From Membranipora membranacea (taxonomy: Eukaryota; Bryozoa; Gymnolaemata; Cheilostomatida; Membraniporidae), in NCBI GenBank assembly GCA_914767715.1, contig OU612069.1, forward strand, positions 6,076,001 to 6,140,000: a DNA stretch of 64,000 nt. The letters run 5' to 3'. Position 1 is the stretch's first letter. Every line of letters begins with the position of its first letter. Shown here piece after piece: positions 61,001-64,000 of this stretch. The notes under the pieces are model-generated. The model was not told the origin of the DNA. It worked only from the letters and a program-made list of their open reading frames with translations, and did no database searches. Made by a program: the position numbers and the translations under genes.

Positions 61001-63270
61001 ATGGACCACCCAGAAGTAGACCAACCAGAAGCAGACCACCCTGATATAGACCACCCTGATGTAGAACAAAAAGCTCTGATAAAGGCTGTCAGCTCTACTG
61101 TCAAAAGTAGGTGAAACATTTAAATCTAAACCGATGGTCAGTACTAAATCAAGTTTAATCCATATGCCTGCCTTCAGAGTTGCTCCCTTCTACTGGTCAC
61201 TCCGGCGTGACCAGTGGAGGGGATGCAACTCCTAATGCAGGCAAATAGAACAAACTTGGTCTAGGCTCGTACCCACAACTCAACGTCAGGTTCTGAAAGC
61301 TCTAGACAAACCGATATTTGAAAATTATTGCTAAGGAAGTGTTACTGGTTGTTTAGCAATCGCTTTTTTATTTTTAAATCATTTACATTATTGATTTATG
61401 GGGGGGGGGGGGGGGGCGAAGTCGATGGGGCTCAGACTAATGTCTCTTGTCCTTATGGTATATACAGGGGAGGCCAAAGATAATAACTTGACAGCTGATA
61501 ATGTGACAGCATCCGAAGTTTAAGTGGAGAAGAAAACTCCTAAAGTAGTGGATCCGAGCACAGCTAGTAGAGCTAAACAACATGCTAAATCGAAAGTCAT
61601 AAGAAAGTCAACAATAAGTGAGTCATGACTTGTGTCAATATTTAATGTGTGTGGTTGTCCTTTCACCTTGAGCTATTATCATATTCATATTTCAACACGA
61701 TGATGTTAAATTGTTGATCACGGGTTGAGGTTGTTGAATGAACCGGCAGAGCTGTCTCTGACAGGGGAAGGTAACAGATGGTGCTGTTACTTTGTTGAAA
61801 CTGGCTAATATTTGGTTGAATTGAGAGCCTTGTGGTAGGCTGAATAGCAACCTTAGGACACAGTTGATCCTTCAAGCTGAAAGAAAATTCATCTCAATCT
61901 TCTTCAAACACCTGAGTTGTCCCCCATTATAGCTTTACAGGTTATAATCAATTGTGACAAATAGACTTTTTTTGAGCATATTCCCTGAATAGCCATAGAA
62001 TATGTGGTATGAGATAAGTCACATTAAGTATTTGCCACAGTAAATATTTCAACCCTTAGGCGCAACTATTCCTTAAAAGTTGTTCTATATTTGTTTTGTT
62101 CAGTTGAGGTGAGTTCAAGGCCATCTAAAAACCGAGAAATCAAGGTGAAGGAATCCTCTGTGGAGAAGATAACTGCTAATGCAAAAACTTGCTGTCCCTC
62201 AGCTACAAGCAAAATGTCGACTGCAACAAGCAAGACTCCAAAAACTAAAACACCAGGTAATGAACTGTATTTTTTATGATAAGATAAGAATTTATTGAAA
62301 CTCTCGCAGAAACTATTCGGTAGTTTTGAACGAAGAAAAGGAAAAAAAATTAAAAAATGATGTTATTATAAAAAGGTATTGGGGCAGGGAGGGGAGGGGT
62401 CTTTGAAGAGACTAATGCCATAATTGATATGATATTGTTACCGGCATGAAACCTGCCAAAAGTTTCGTTTCGATTTATTAGCTGGTGATCCCTCATTTTC
62501 ACAATTTTTAGCATGATGTTTCAGATTCAGGTTATCGCTCAGTGAGGAAGCTGTACAACGCTAACTCAGGATACAGACTAGGTAGTGATGATGATCTGAG
62601 TCAGACTTCTACATGTAGTAGTTATCCTAATCAGGGTACGGGACGCGGGTGTAGAGCCCTCAAATATAACAAGAAATCCAACAAGCTCAGGTAATTATAC
62701 ATATTCTAGTCAAGGTAAGGGACGTGGGCGTAGAACCCCTACATATTAAAAGAAATTCAACAAACTCAGGTAACTATACTTATTCTAGTTAAAGTACAGG
62801 ACCCAGGTGTTGAGCCCTCAAATATAACAAGAGGATTAACAGACTCAAGGAATTGGAACTTCTTACAGCATGCTGTGCTCTTATAGGCTTGTATCACTAC
62901 AATGTAAAATAAAGATATATCAATGTCTTACAACGCTATAATTTTACAGTGTTGAGTTGTCAATATTTTGAATGATGATCCGATGTAGCAGTGGCAAGTA
63001 AGTCTGATCACAAGAACTTTTGGTACAAATTATCAATGACTCAACACGTCTAATTATCGTCATGTCCTTAGCATGGGTCAGCATCTTTGATCTGTATGCT
63101 GGGTAGTGATATGGAGTTGTCTCCACACAAAACAAGGGAACCTAACTTCTAGTTATTATCAAATTTGAAATGTTGTATCTGCAAACTATATATACTCACT
63201 TTACAGTAAGAAGAGAACTCTCGCTACACCATCGAAACTGAAGAAGATTATGAATCTGATCAAGTTGTAA
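33894..63270 (+). CDS. Large multi-exon gene for a disordered, PP1-docking, probably nuclear protein (unrecognised)
   Basis: I assembled exons from splice sites and codon phase: 35430-35583, 36494-36689, 37136-37193, 37588-37800, 38887-38976, 39473-39617, 40016-40263, 40733-41055, 41574-41745, 49579-49719, 51050-51166, 51877-51933, 52389-52487, 53045-57141, 57567-57726, 58030-58194, 58684-58906, 59502-59736, 60839-61106, 61468-61617, 62104-62256, 62525-62690 and 63207-63270. All 22 junctions are phase-consistent, giving about 2,560 residues. A further 5' exon, 33894-34065, is frameshifted, and the true start is not found. Composition is Ser/Thr/Pro/Asp/Glu-rich and repeat-laden, with basic clusters (VKRRRR, KKTKKKKRVQNSRRNLRR) and an RVSF...SILK pair, the two classic PP1-docking motifs, 37 residues apart. 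No folded domain is recognised. One in-frame TAA lies in exon 61468-61617. Expected role, by inference from motifs only: a chromatin or mitotic PP1 scaffold. Confidence 0.75.
34040..34345 (+). repeat. Tandem copies of an exon end plus splice donor
   Basis: The junction word ggaatcggaatatcaag followed by a donor occurs at about 34050-34066 (GTTTGTG), 34232-34249 (GTGAATG) and 34326-34338 (GTGAGTG). Each is followed by gattgta-like intron sequence, with cctgcattgga downstream of the first two. A further intron-side copy (gtgattgtagcggttatatc) resumes at 34609, after a SINE. Confidence 0.75.
34445..34607 (-). mobile_element. tRNA-derived SINE, copy 1
   Basis: On the minus strand it begins GGAGTAGGAGGTGGCTCAGT with an A-box-like TGGCTCAGTTTG and a B-box-like GGGTTTCGAGTCCC at normal tRNA spacing. 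A non-tRNA body follows (accaagtcc, caggtgtgctccgacctccc). Same family as 49795-49960. It splits a tandem repeat of the large gene's splice junction. Confidence 0.8.
35430..35583 (+). CDS. Large gene exon: acidic, FYEDD
   Basis: Acceptor TTTTTCAG, donor ACAG/GTAATT, phase 1 in, 2 out. Encodes DSLEGSPAYDGSFYEDDIHQ and a Lys/Leu-rich tail. First exon of the continuous phase-consistent chain. Confidence 0.65.
35978..35993 (+). repeat. (AT)n microsatellite
   Basis: About eight TA dinucleotides in an intron of the large gene. Confidence 0.7.
36494..36689 (+). CDS. Large gene exon: His/Pro/Ser-rich
   Basis: Encodes SCDEAHSQSVAYSPTAD and later DPESHHEPSPHPYRP. Two AGs three bases apart (36493 or 36496) give a NAGNAG-type choice; both keep frame. 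Donor GAG/GTATGT, phase 0. Confidence 0.65.
37136..37193 (+). CDS. Large gene mini-exon: NFYEGDDDIDRR
   Basis: Fifty-eight bases, acceptor ATTATTAG and donor ACAG/GTAATA. It restores the phase between its neighbours and resembles the FYEDDIHQ segment of exon 35430-35583. Donor-like tacaggtta words recur at about 37211 and 37267. Confidence 0.65.
37588..37800 (+). CDS. Large gene exon: acidic, HSSNED
   Basis: Encodes SRRSYSRVSGVDNLADSHIV, a Glu/Asp run (NTTDEEEGQEGD) and SVYHSSNEDMQ. Acceptor TTTGCAG, donor GCAG/GTAACA, phase 1 both ends. Duplicated at 33894-34065; an HSSNE word also recurs in the giant exon (QHSSNEELS). Confidence 0.8.
38103..38185. repeat. Palindromic dispersed repeat family, copy
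   Basis: Half-element with tttgcctg, caccagtagact and gaacaactggaatgcaggc, related to 10820-10985 and 61148-61265. Confidence 0.5.
38887..38976 (+). CDS. Large gene exon: acidic, DQDDATSL
   Basis: Ninety bases, acceptor TTTATAG, donor TTCG/GTTAGT, phase 1 both ends. Encodes DQDDATSLCCTADEDEVSAP and APYSQF. Confidence 0.7.
39473..39617 (+). CDS. Large gene exon: Gly-rich then Arg/His-rich
   Basis: Encodes GLGGAIVGGMIRQRRQTYSC and HRHSEHTSPIDMSARHSNTP. Acceptor CTGACAG, donor GTG/GTGAGT, phase 1 in, 2 out. The GAIVGGM stretch is hydrophobic but too short for a membrane span. Confidence 0.75.
40016..40263 (+). CDS. Large gene exon: Leu/Glu-rich
   Basis: Encodes LAGLSRLRLQSREMLYLDTN and EHHLEQPLLATEHNQSERSS. 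Acceptor GTTGTAG, donor GCAG/GTATTG, phase 2 in, 1 out. The donor is the first copy of a short tandem array. Confidence 0.75.
40264..40322 (+). repeat. 15-bp tandem array starting at a splice donor
   Basis: Four copies of tattgttagctactg, the first including the GT of the exon 40016-40263 donor. The frame stays open through it. Confidence 0.85.
40733..41055 (+). CDS. Large gene exon with three HxSADPA repeats
   Basis: Encodes DSTDSEAEKQSQSIGERLLK and then three copies of an 8-residue H-H/R-x-SADPAH unit (24-bp repeats at about 40876-40948). Acceptor AACTTCAG, donor TTT/GTAAGT, phase 1 in, 0 out. Confidence 0.8.
41574..41745 (+). CDS. Large gene exon: predicted helical
   Basis: Encodes DLADPDRQLRQQAGSLVDME and AAILDEIRDMQFILDQAQ, the most helix-prone, heptad-like stretch of the protein. 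Phase 0 in, 1 out. It precedes the intron that holds the 7-kb transposon. Confidence 0.8.
42504..42758 (+). CDS. ORF start carried in left terminal repeat (transposon)
   Basis: MSSKPTPYAFAPTKNGQKLP followed by WELGIPEDGRVLPPVPTG. Matches the minus-strand ORF 48554-48751 of the right repeat. A one-base difference near 42640 shifts its frame relative to that copy. Function unknown; the region after the shift is Ser-rich. Confidence 0.5.
   Translation: MSSKPTPYAFAPTKNGQKLPWELGIPEDGRVLPPVPTGHRNTSGSISQDHHHPLLGVLTPHLTDQAGCGRPLESNRMSNNILIR
43413..44075 (-). CDS. LINE ORF2 C-terminal part (after frameshift)
   Basis: 220 codons continuing ORF2 in another frame: NTKFLGIELDSNITFKPHI, the conserved post-RT 'FLG' region, then IYGIEFWGHAAECEINQILL and LQKSALRVILKI, both typical of LINE ORF2 C-termini. 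The final 80 residues are coded by unusually GC-rich DNA (about 43420-43620). Confidence 0.88.
   Translation of the reverse strand: MGGNQLDNKLNTKFLGIELDSNITFKPHIVQICKKLNFILLLVRSIRPYLDIPMMINLYYTFFYPHLIYGIEFWGHAAECEINQILLLQKSALRVILKIHPRGHVTSFFEHLKIMPVQMLFKYRFLILYSKIIANCEICVSSPNVSFTRSKLGVVPQRANNCRGARSLLTTGVNLLNRYLPGERVCEPLGLRGRLTRALWGVVHSQQARRAGFLGLSSAT
44105..46435 (-). CDS. LINE ORF2: AP-like endonuclease and reverse transcriptase
   Basis: 776 codons. Endonuclease (about residues 50-270): ILHVNIRSFNSK, IVTETWFSD, VFVGDLNFDL and LADHLPIIG. A linker follows (about 330-460, KPWMTNKIHKLMEER). Reverse transcriptase (about 490-750): ATGYDGIPISLIK, NNYRSISILTALSKL, SQFGFRENRNTSLAI, GIFLDFSKAFDTIDHEIL, VPQGSVLGPILFLIFINDL and the catalytic FADD at about 729-732. 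The frame is lost right after NKLILNYSKL, before the thumb region. Provides target-primed reverse transcription. Confidence 0.95.
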   Translation of the reverse strand: MMLSKSYQNKCLTHSLQHHSQAMAKPNDYDEFNIVDHKPKIDPEDVKVSYSDFKGNMLSILHVNIRSFNSKLPLLELLLTQLDIQFSCIIVTETWFSDHEFFDKYFLSGYNLFCRSRPEGGGGGVCIYVIDELEARVTDVHLTGAEAMLVRIFCSGRPVCSVLPVYRTPSGRWEAFLTDWEAYLPSLPANSVFVGDLNFDLNPDNETENSTLNYLRLMSSNGLYNIIHSPTRFVRTKTSLLDHIFVKNLSNRMLSYTVNSDILADHLPIIGCICFDQLKLAKPQSQFTVSRLDRSLFKQKIDDRKCWLNVLECNDPDTAFALFTNTFKEKLSEATTIKTGKKIKKLQFRKPWMTNKIHKLMEERLKSYKQTQEEPFNKVALDKYIKFRNSVTMAIKSAKKEFYKSEFENCKFNQNEKWNFINRMLHRDSKANTPPQYIESQGTKITSIQEISEAFNTHFASVGKALAGDLPTPTISYSSYLINDNNLPAFDFLEISNEITESVINCSSERKATGYDGIPISLIKENKTTLSTILTHMINLIVRTSKFPDSQKIARVTPLHKKGSKSDPNNYRSISILTALSKLVEKTLASQLRFHFENNNIFSDSQFGFRENRNTSLAISRLMEKLYKNFNNSDITQGIFLDFSKAFDTIDHEILIAKLPYYNFTPDACNLVKTYLSERYQYVKLDSHSSSWLPIKIGVPQGSVLGPILFLIFINDLIKAAPDLEYILFADDTNIFSTDSHLVQENLHKVETWCIANKLILNYSKLSRSFLKLQIN
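46493..47209 (-). CDS. LINE ORF1 protein (truncated by frameshift)
   Basis: 238 codons. The N-terminal half is a predicted coiled coil (LDENKKATDLQYDNLLAQIN, DVDDLKLQVANLQTTVKSME) and the C-terminal half resembles the small RNA-binding domain of LINE ORF1 proteins (LKALLVANIPISRNE; VKFNSLTARDKLYNARK). An A7 run near 46503-46510 appears to carry a frameshift; the frame beyond it stays protein-like (YAWTFHGQVYMRQ) and overlaps the start of ORF2. Nucleic-acid chaperone role by analogy. Confidence 0.8.
   Translation of the reverse strand: MASGTRRQIKSVSEEAAIDATGANDDCFQQILKKLDENKKATDLQYDNLLAQINSIGTRLGILESEHKEFGNGLNFISKDVDDLKLQVANLQTTVKSMETSACNRTDREVQVAKSVDKLENDKNLKALLVANIPISRNENLPKIVATLSSHLGATVLNADIESAFRLKSDKATDPPLIMVKFNSLTARDKLYNARKMFATKSVDTTSLGFTESAHIYINEVMSKAQVFSIGLGKKGSN
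47300..48580. other. Interior of the 7-kb element, right of the LINE
   Basis: AT-rich, with an overlapping ORF pair at 48152-48445 and nothing recognisable. Part of the original DNA element or the LINE 5' UTR; the boundary is not resolved. Confidence 0.4.
48554..48751 (-). CDS. ORF start carried in right terminal repeat (transposon)
   Basis: MRSKPTPYAFAPTKNGQKLP, then WELGIPENGRVLPPVPTRRR and a Ser/Thr run. Mirror copy of 42504-42758. Identity to a known family not recognised. Confidence 0.5.
   Translation of the reverse strand: MRSKPTPYAFAPTKNGQKLPWELGIPENGRVLPPVPTRRRNTSGSTSTGSSSSATGTFLSRLNKD
49579..49719 (+). CDS. Large gene exon: Ala-rich, YSVPDYSVP
   Basis: Encodes AREYEMSAAAAVLYEEPAEI and then NYSVPDYSVPQACS. 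Acceptor TATTTTAG, donor GAGG/GTGAGT, phase 1 both ends. It joins exon 41574-41745 in phase across the transposon-laden intron. Confidence 0.8.
49795..49960 (-). mobile_element. tRNA-derived SINE, copy 2
   Basis: The minus strand starts AGTAGAAGGTGGCTCAGTCG. A box TGGCTCAGTCGG, B box GGTTCGATACC, both close to consensus. Same body as 34445-34607, ending at tacaaactacgacc. Better preserved than copy 1. Confidence 0.88.
51050..51166 (+). CDS. Large gene exon with basic NLS-like cluster
   Basis: Encodes GSYNDNSSLSSEPIVKRRRR, AAAGGGRVCKGK and SSSDS. Acceptor TGTGACAG, donor GACT/GTAAGT, phase 1 both ends. The Arg run suggests nuclear import. Confidence 0.8.
51877..51933 (+). CDS. Large gene mini-exon: basic
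   Basis: Fifty-seven bases coding EGEGSAQQKMVVRTKKTK. Acceptor TTTACAG, donor AAGA/GTAAGC, phase 1 both ends; completes a bipartite basic cluster with the next exon. Confidence 0.75.
52389..52487 (+). CDS. Large gene exon: Arg/Lys-rich
   Basis: Encodes KKKRVQNSRRNLRRCKAIIS, DISSENNRDVHYQ. Acceptor TTTATAG, donor CAGG/GTGAGT, phase 1 both ends. Second NLS-like cluster. Confidence 0.78.
52514..52570 (+). repeat. (TTGGAC)n hexanucleotide array
   Basis: Nine or so copies of ttggac beginning about 26 bases inside the intron from the exon 52389-52487 donor. Confidence 0.92.
52668..52750. repeat. Palindromic dispersed repeat family, copy
   Basis: Contains aagtttggtccatttgc, gatcagttgaagg and gtaactggaatgcaggcaat, the same modules as 10820-10985. 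Confidence 0.55.
53045..57141 (+). CDS. Giant exon of the large gene (1,365 codons) with PP1-docking RVSF/SILK
   Basis: Acceptor CTATTTTAG, donor GAG/GTGAGT, phase 1 in, 0 out. Fully open, Ser/Thr/Pro-rich, disordered. In order: four S[IV]DYGA/ET repeats (about 53400-53630); basic RRRKKSVPRQQKTPRPRRQA (53825-53880); a paired T-P-x-P-x-L-[SA]-F motif (TTPVPNLSF, STPCPTLAF) and GFTPIAKKKR; basic KQKMKKKITKKTFTLKK (54960-55005); RTTRSGRWRKVLPLP; VPETQ/VPETH repeats (56270-56355); KPRVSFADIVKYAMTPR with RVSF at 56680-56691; TPKSILKS with SILK at 56791-56802; and three KAH[RN]I repeats (56960-57045). RVSF and SILK are known PP1c-binding motifs (Rif1 and KNL1 carry both). Many SP/TP sites suggest CDK control. 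The rest of the protein matches no family I know. Confidence 0.9.
56680..56802 (+). other. RVSF...SILK PP1-docking module
   Basis: RVSF (fits K/R-V-S/T-F) followed 37 residues later by SILK (fits G/S-I-L-R/K). Together they are the bipartite PP1 interface of proteins such as Rif1 and KNL1. The RVSF-first order is the reverse of vertebrate Rif1 and KNL1. An adjacent TPRSRGK gives a plausible phospho-switch. Confidence 0.7.
57335..57445 (-). mobile_element. tRNA-derived SINE of a second family
   Basis: The minus strand reads GGCAGTGTAGCTCTGAAGGT (A-box-like) then GGGCTCAAATCCCATGGCAG (B-box-like GGCTCAAATCC) at tRNA spacing. Different body from the 34445/49795 family. It lies in the intron just after the giant exon. 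Confidence 0.6.
57567..57726 (+). CDS. Large gene exon: basic then acidic helix
   Basis: Encodes TKPKSKNRRNKSIVHDVSSA and FDEFDNKLRNFLLDESINEN. Acceptor CTGCAG, donor CCCG/GTAACT, phase 0 in, 1 out. One of few stretches with folded-helix character. Confidence 0.8.
58030..58194 (+). CDS. Large gene exon: FFSRRRKERISRY
   Basis: Encodes ENDEMRGGSDGGLFFSRRRK, ERISRYSLLSTCHGKFK and a Thr/Pro/Gln tail. Phase 1 both ends, donor GCGC/GTAAGT. Confidence 0.78.
58684..58906 (+). CDS. Large gene exon: Ser/Thr/Lys-rich
   Basis: Encodes LSSSLGKIRSRSASIPPSKS, SITATPHKPRVTVSKTRKSR and GLAPSVSAK. The acceptor CTTCTTTACAG is strong; the donor is CCAA/GTAAGT. Phase 1 in, 2 out. The same frame is open back to 58395, and two weaker in-phase acceptors near 58564-58570 could extend the exon. 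Confidence 0.75.
59502..59736 (+). CDS. Large gene exon: acidic Ser/Asp-rich
   Basis: Encodes MRHSAGGDDPYNMSSDSSLI, GQDTDTLRRQCFSGVDRAHI and LLDISIISSVESEQSYTDTL. Acceptor TCAAAG, donor CAG/GTATAA, phase 2 in, 0 out. Confidence 0.78.
60440..60630 (+). repeat. Dispersed repeat, copy 2 (see 9280-9470)
   Basis: Same block order as 9280-9470, in an intron of the large gene. Confidence 0.6.
60839..61106 (+). CDS. Large gene exon with D-[HQ]-P-[ED] repeats
   Basis: Encodes DGDIPLVYYNKAAPYDDDDD, then four D-H/Q-P-E/D-x repeats (15-bp units at about 61000-61065) and a basic helix end. Acceptor ACAAG, donor AAAA/GTAGGT, phase 0 in, 1 out. An internal GGTAAC at about 60941 could be an alternative donor. 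Confidence 0.72.
61148..61265. repeat. Palindromic dispersed repeat family, best-preserved copy
   Basis: Arms atgcctgccttcagagttgc / gcaactcctaatgcaggcaa around actggtcac..gtgaccagt. A complete fold-back of about 115 bp; copies at 10820, 38103 and 52668. Confidence 0.7.
61400..61416 (+). repeat. Poly-G run (17 G)
   Basis: A G17 homopolymer about 50 bases before the acceptor of exon 61468-61617; such runs are prone to sequencing error and can form G-quadruplexes. Confidence 0.85.
61468..61617 (+). CDS. Large gene exon with in-frame TAA
   Basis: Acceptor ATATACAG, donor ATAA/GTGAGT, phase 1 both ends, fitting both neighbours. Before the stop: REAKDNNLTADNVTASEV; TAA at 61521-61523; after it, in the same frame, VEKKTPKVVDPSTASRAKQH. 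Either the short form ends here, or the stop is a mutation or error, or it is bypassed. Confidence 0.7.
62104..62256 (+). CDS. Large gene exon: Lys/Thr/Ser-rich
   Basis: Encodes IEVSSRPSKNREIKVKESSV, then ATSKMSTATSKTPKTKTP. Acceptor TTGTTCAG, donor CCAG/GTAATG, phase 1 both ends. It reads on correctly from the exon containing the TAA. Confidence 0.75.
62525..62690 (+). CDS. Large gene exon: SGYRSVRKLYNANSGYRLG
   Basis: Encodes DSGYRSVRKLYNANSGYRLG, SDDDLSQTSTCSSYP and a basic end. Acceptor TTTCAG, donor TCAG/GTAATT, phase 1 in, 2 out. Its last 60 bases plus donor are repeated twice in the intron. Confidence 0.78.
62625..62850 (+). repeat. Tandem triplication of exon end and splice donor
   Basis: Three copies of about 72 bases with the shared blocks gggacgcgggtgtagagccc, tcaaatataacaagaaatcc and aactcaggtaactatac. 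Copy 1 is the real exon end. Copy 2 keeps a GTAACT donor but has a TAA in the exonic frame; copy 3 has lost the GT (ctcaagg). Confidence 0.85.
63207..63270 (+). CDS. Large gene last exon, stop codon
   Basis: Encodes KKRTLATPSKLKKIMNLIKL and TAA at 63268-63270. Acceptor TTTACAG, phase 2 in. The short basic amphipathic end could be a peptide motif. Confidence 0.78.
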
Positions 63271-63620
63271 AGCCTGACTATCCTACCATCAAGCTACGGC
63301 ACTGGGTCATTATCAGTGTTAGCAGTTATTATCTTTTTGTTGATGACCCTGATTTACTATACCTTTTTTTCATACCTTGATGTCTGAGAAAGGGCACACA
63401 ATCACAAACACGTTATTTTGATGTATTTTTTCATTGATGACTTTTTTTTGTTTATTCAAATTGTTTGTTGACTTGTTGACATATTTTTTGGTATTCGTAA
63501 TTGGTAATTTGTATTCGGATAATAATATTATTTTTCCCTGTCCAAATAATGTTAACAACTGTTGTTTCTAGTTTTTATCAACCTGTTTCAAATTAAAGAT
63601 TGTATTTGATAATACCATAC
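63271..63620 (+). other. Presumed 3' UTR of the large gene
   Basis: AT- and T-rich, no exon-like sequence. ATTAAA at 63592-63597 is the best poly(A) signal candidate. Confidence 0.4.
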
Positions 63621-63939
63621 AAATATCCAGGCATCCTATTAGGTGTACTGTAAAGTCTGTGTTGTGCAACAAACAGCTCAAAAATTAGTTTGAAAGTATG
63701 CAGCAACTACCTAGCTGGTCTTAAAAGGCGTCTAGTCATCATAATCATTGATATAGTGGCATATAATCAACACTTGGTTTTTTTCTTTCAACACACATAC
63801 ATCATAGCTATCTTATTTTTATGTGGCAACTGTTGGATACAACTTCAACATTGTGCAGTAACTGAGGACAGGGAAATTAGGAATATTCAACCCCAAATCC
63901 CTGCTGAAAGTAACTGTACACATAATCATTCACCTAGAC

Positions 63940-64000
63940 CAGGGGTGCCCAACCTATGGCTCATGAGCCACCTCGGCTCTTTTTGGGTGGCTCATTTTAA
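63940..64000 (+). mobile_element. hAT element terminus, cut by window edge
   Basis: CAGGGGTGCCCAACCTATGG followed by ctcatgagccacctcggctc, a typical hAT terminal sequence with ggctc subterminal repeats. The preceding eight bases (acctagac) would be its target duplication. The remainder lies to the right. Confidence 0.75.

Overview
The window is nuclear DNA from a multicellular animal. It carries spliceosomal GT-AG introns, a BMP-type receptor Smad (a family found only in animals), tRNA-derived SINEs, a non-LTR LINE and several DNA-transposon families, in an AT-rich background. I see nothing that fixes the phylum. A non-vertebrate metazoan is my inference, from the divergent Smad linker and the repeat families.

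Layout. (1) 1-8144, minus strand: a Smad1/5/8 (Mad) gene with the start codon at 8144, MH1 on three exons, a proline/serine-rich linker with a PPGY motif, and two MH2 exons; the gene runs off the left edge. (2) 8145-15100: no recognisable gene, only dispersed repeats. (3) 15126-17392, plus strand: a complete three-exon phosphopantothenoylcysteine decarboxylase (PPCDC) gene. (4) 17393-33893: a transposon- and satellite-rich desert with a LINE 3' fragment, a hAT-like element with an internal 571-bp duplication, a 760-bp hAT element with a perfect 8-bp target duplication, a 64-bp satellite array, nested inverted repeats, a degenerate ORF-bearing element and a 190-bp TTAA MITE. (5) 33894-63270, plus strand: one large gene of at least 23 exons. 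I reconstructed it by hand from splice sites, and the codon phase agrees at every junction from 35430 to 63270. It encodes about 2,560 residues of mostly disordered, Ser/Thr/Pro-rich and locally acidic or basic sequence, with nuclear-localisation-like basic clusters and a paired RVSF...SILK protein phosphatase 1 docking module. I cannot assign it to a named family. (6) One of its introns holds a 7-kb DNA element (559-bp terminal inverted repeats, TTAA duplications) that itself contains a full-length but frameshifted LINE in antisense.

The three genes show no functional link: BMP signalling, coenzyme A synthesis, and a putative nuclear PP1-docking scaffold. A structural theme joins them. Short tandem arrays repeatedly abut splice junctions in all three genes, and some copy the splice site itself. 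Other points for a second look are an in-frame stop inside an otherwise phase-perfect exon of the big gene, a frameshifted duplicated exon at its 5' side, and missing MH2/linker coding sequence in the Smad gene.
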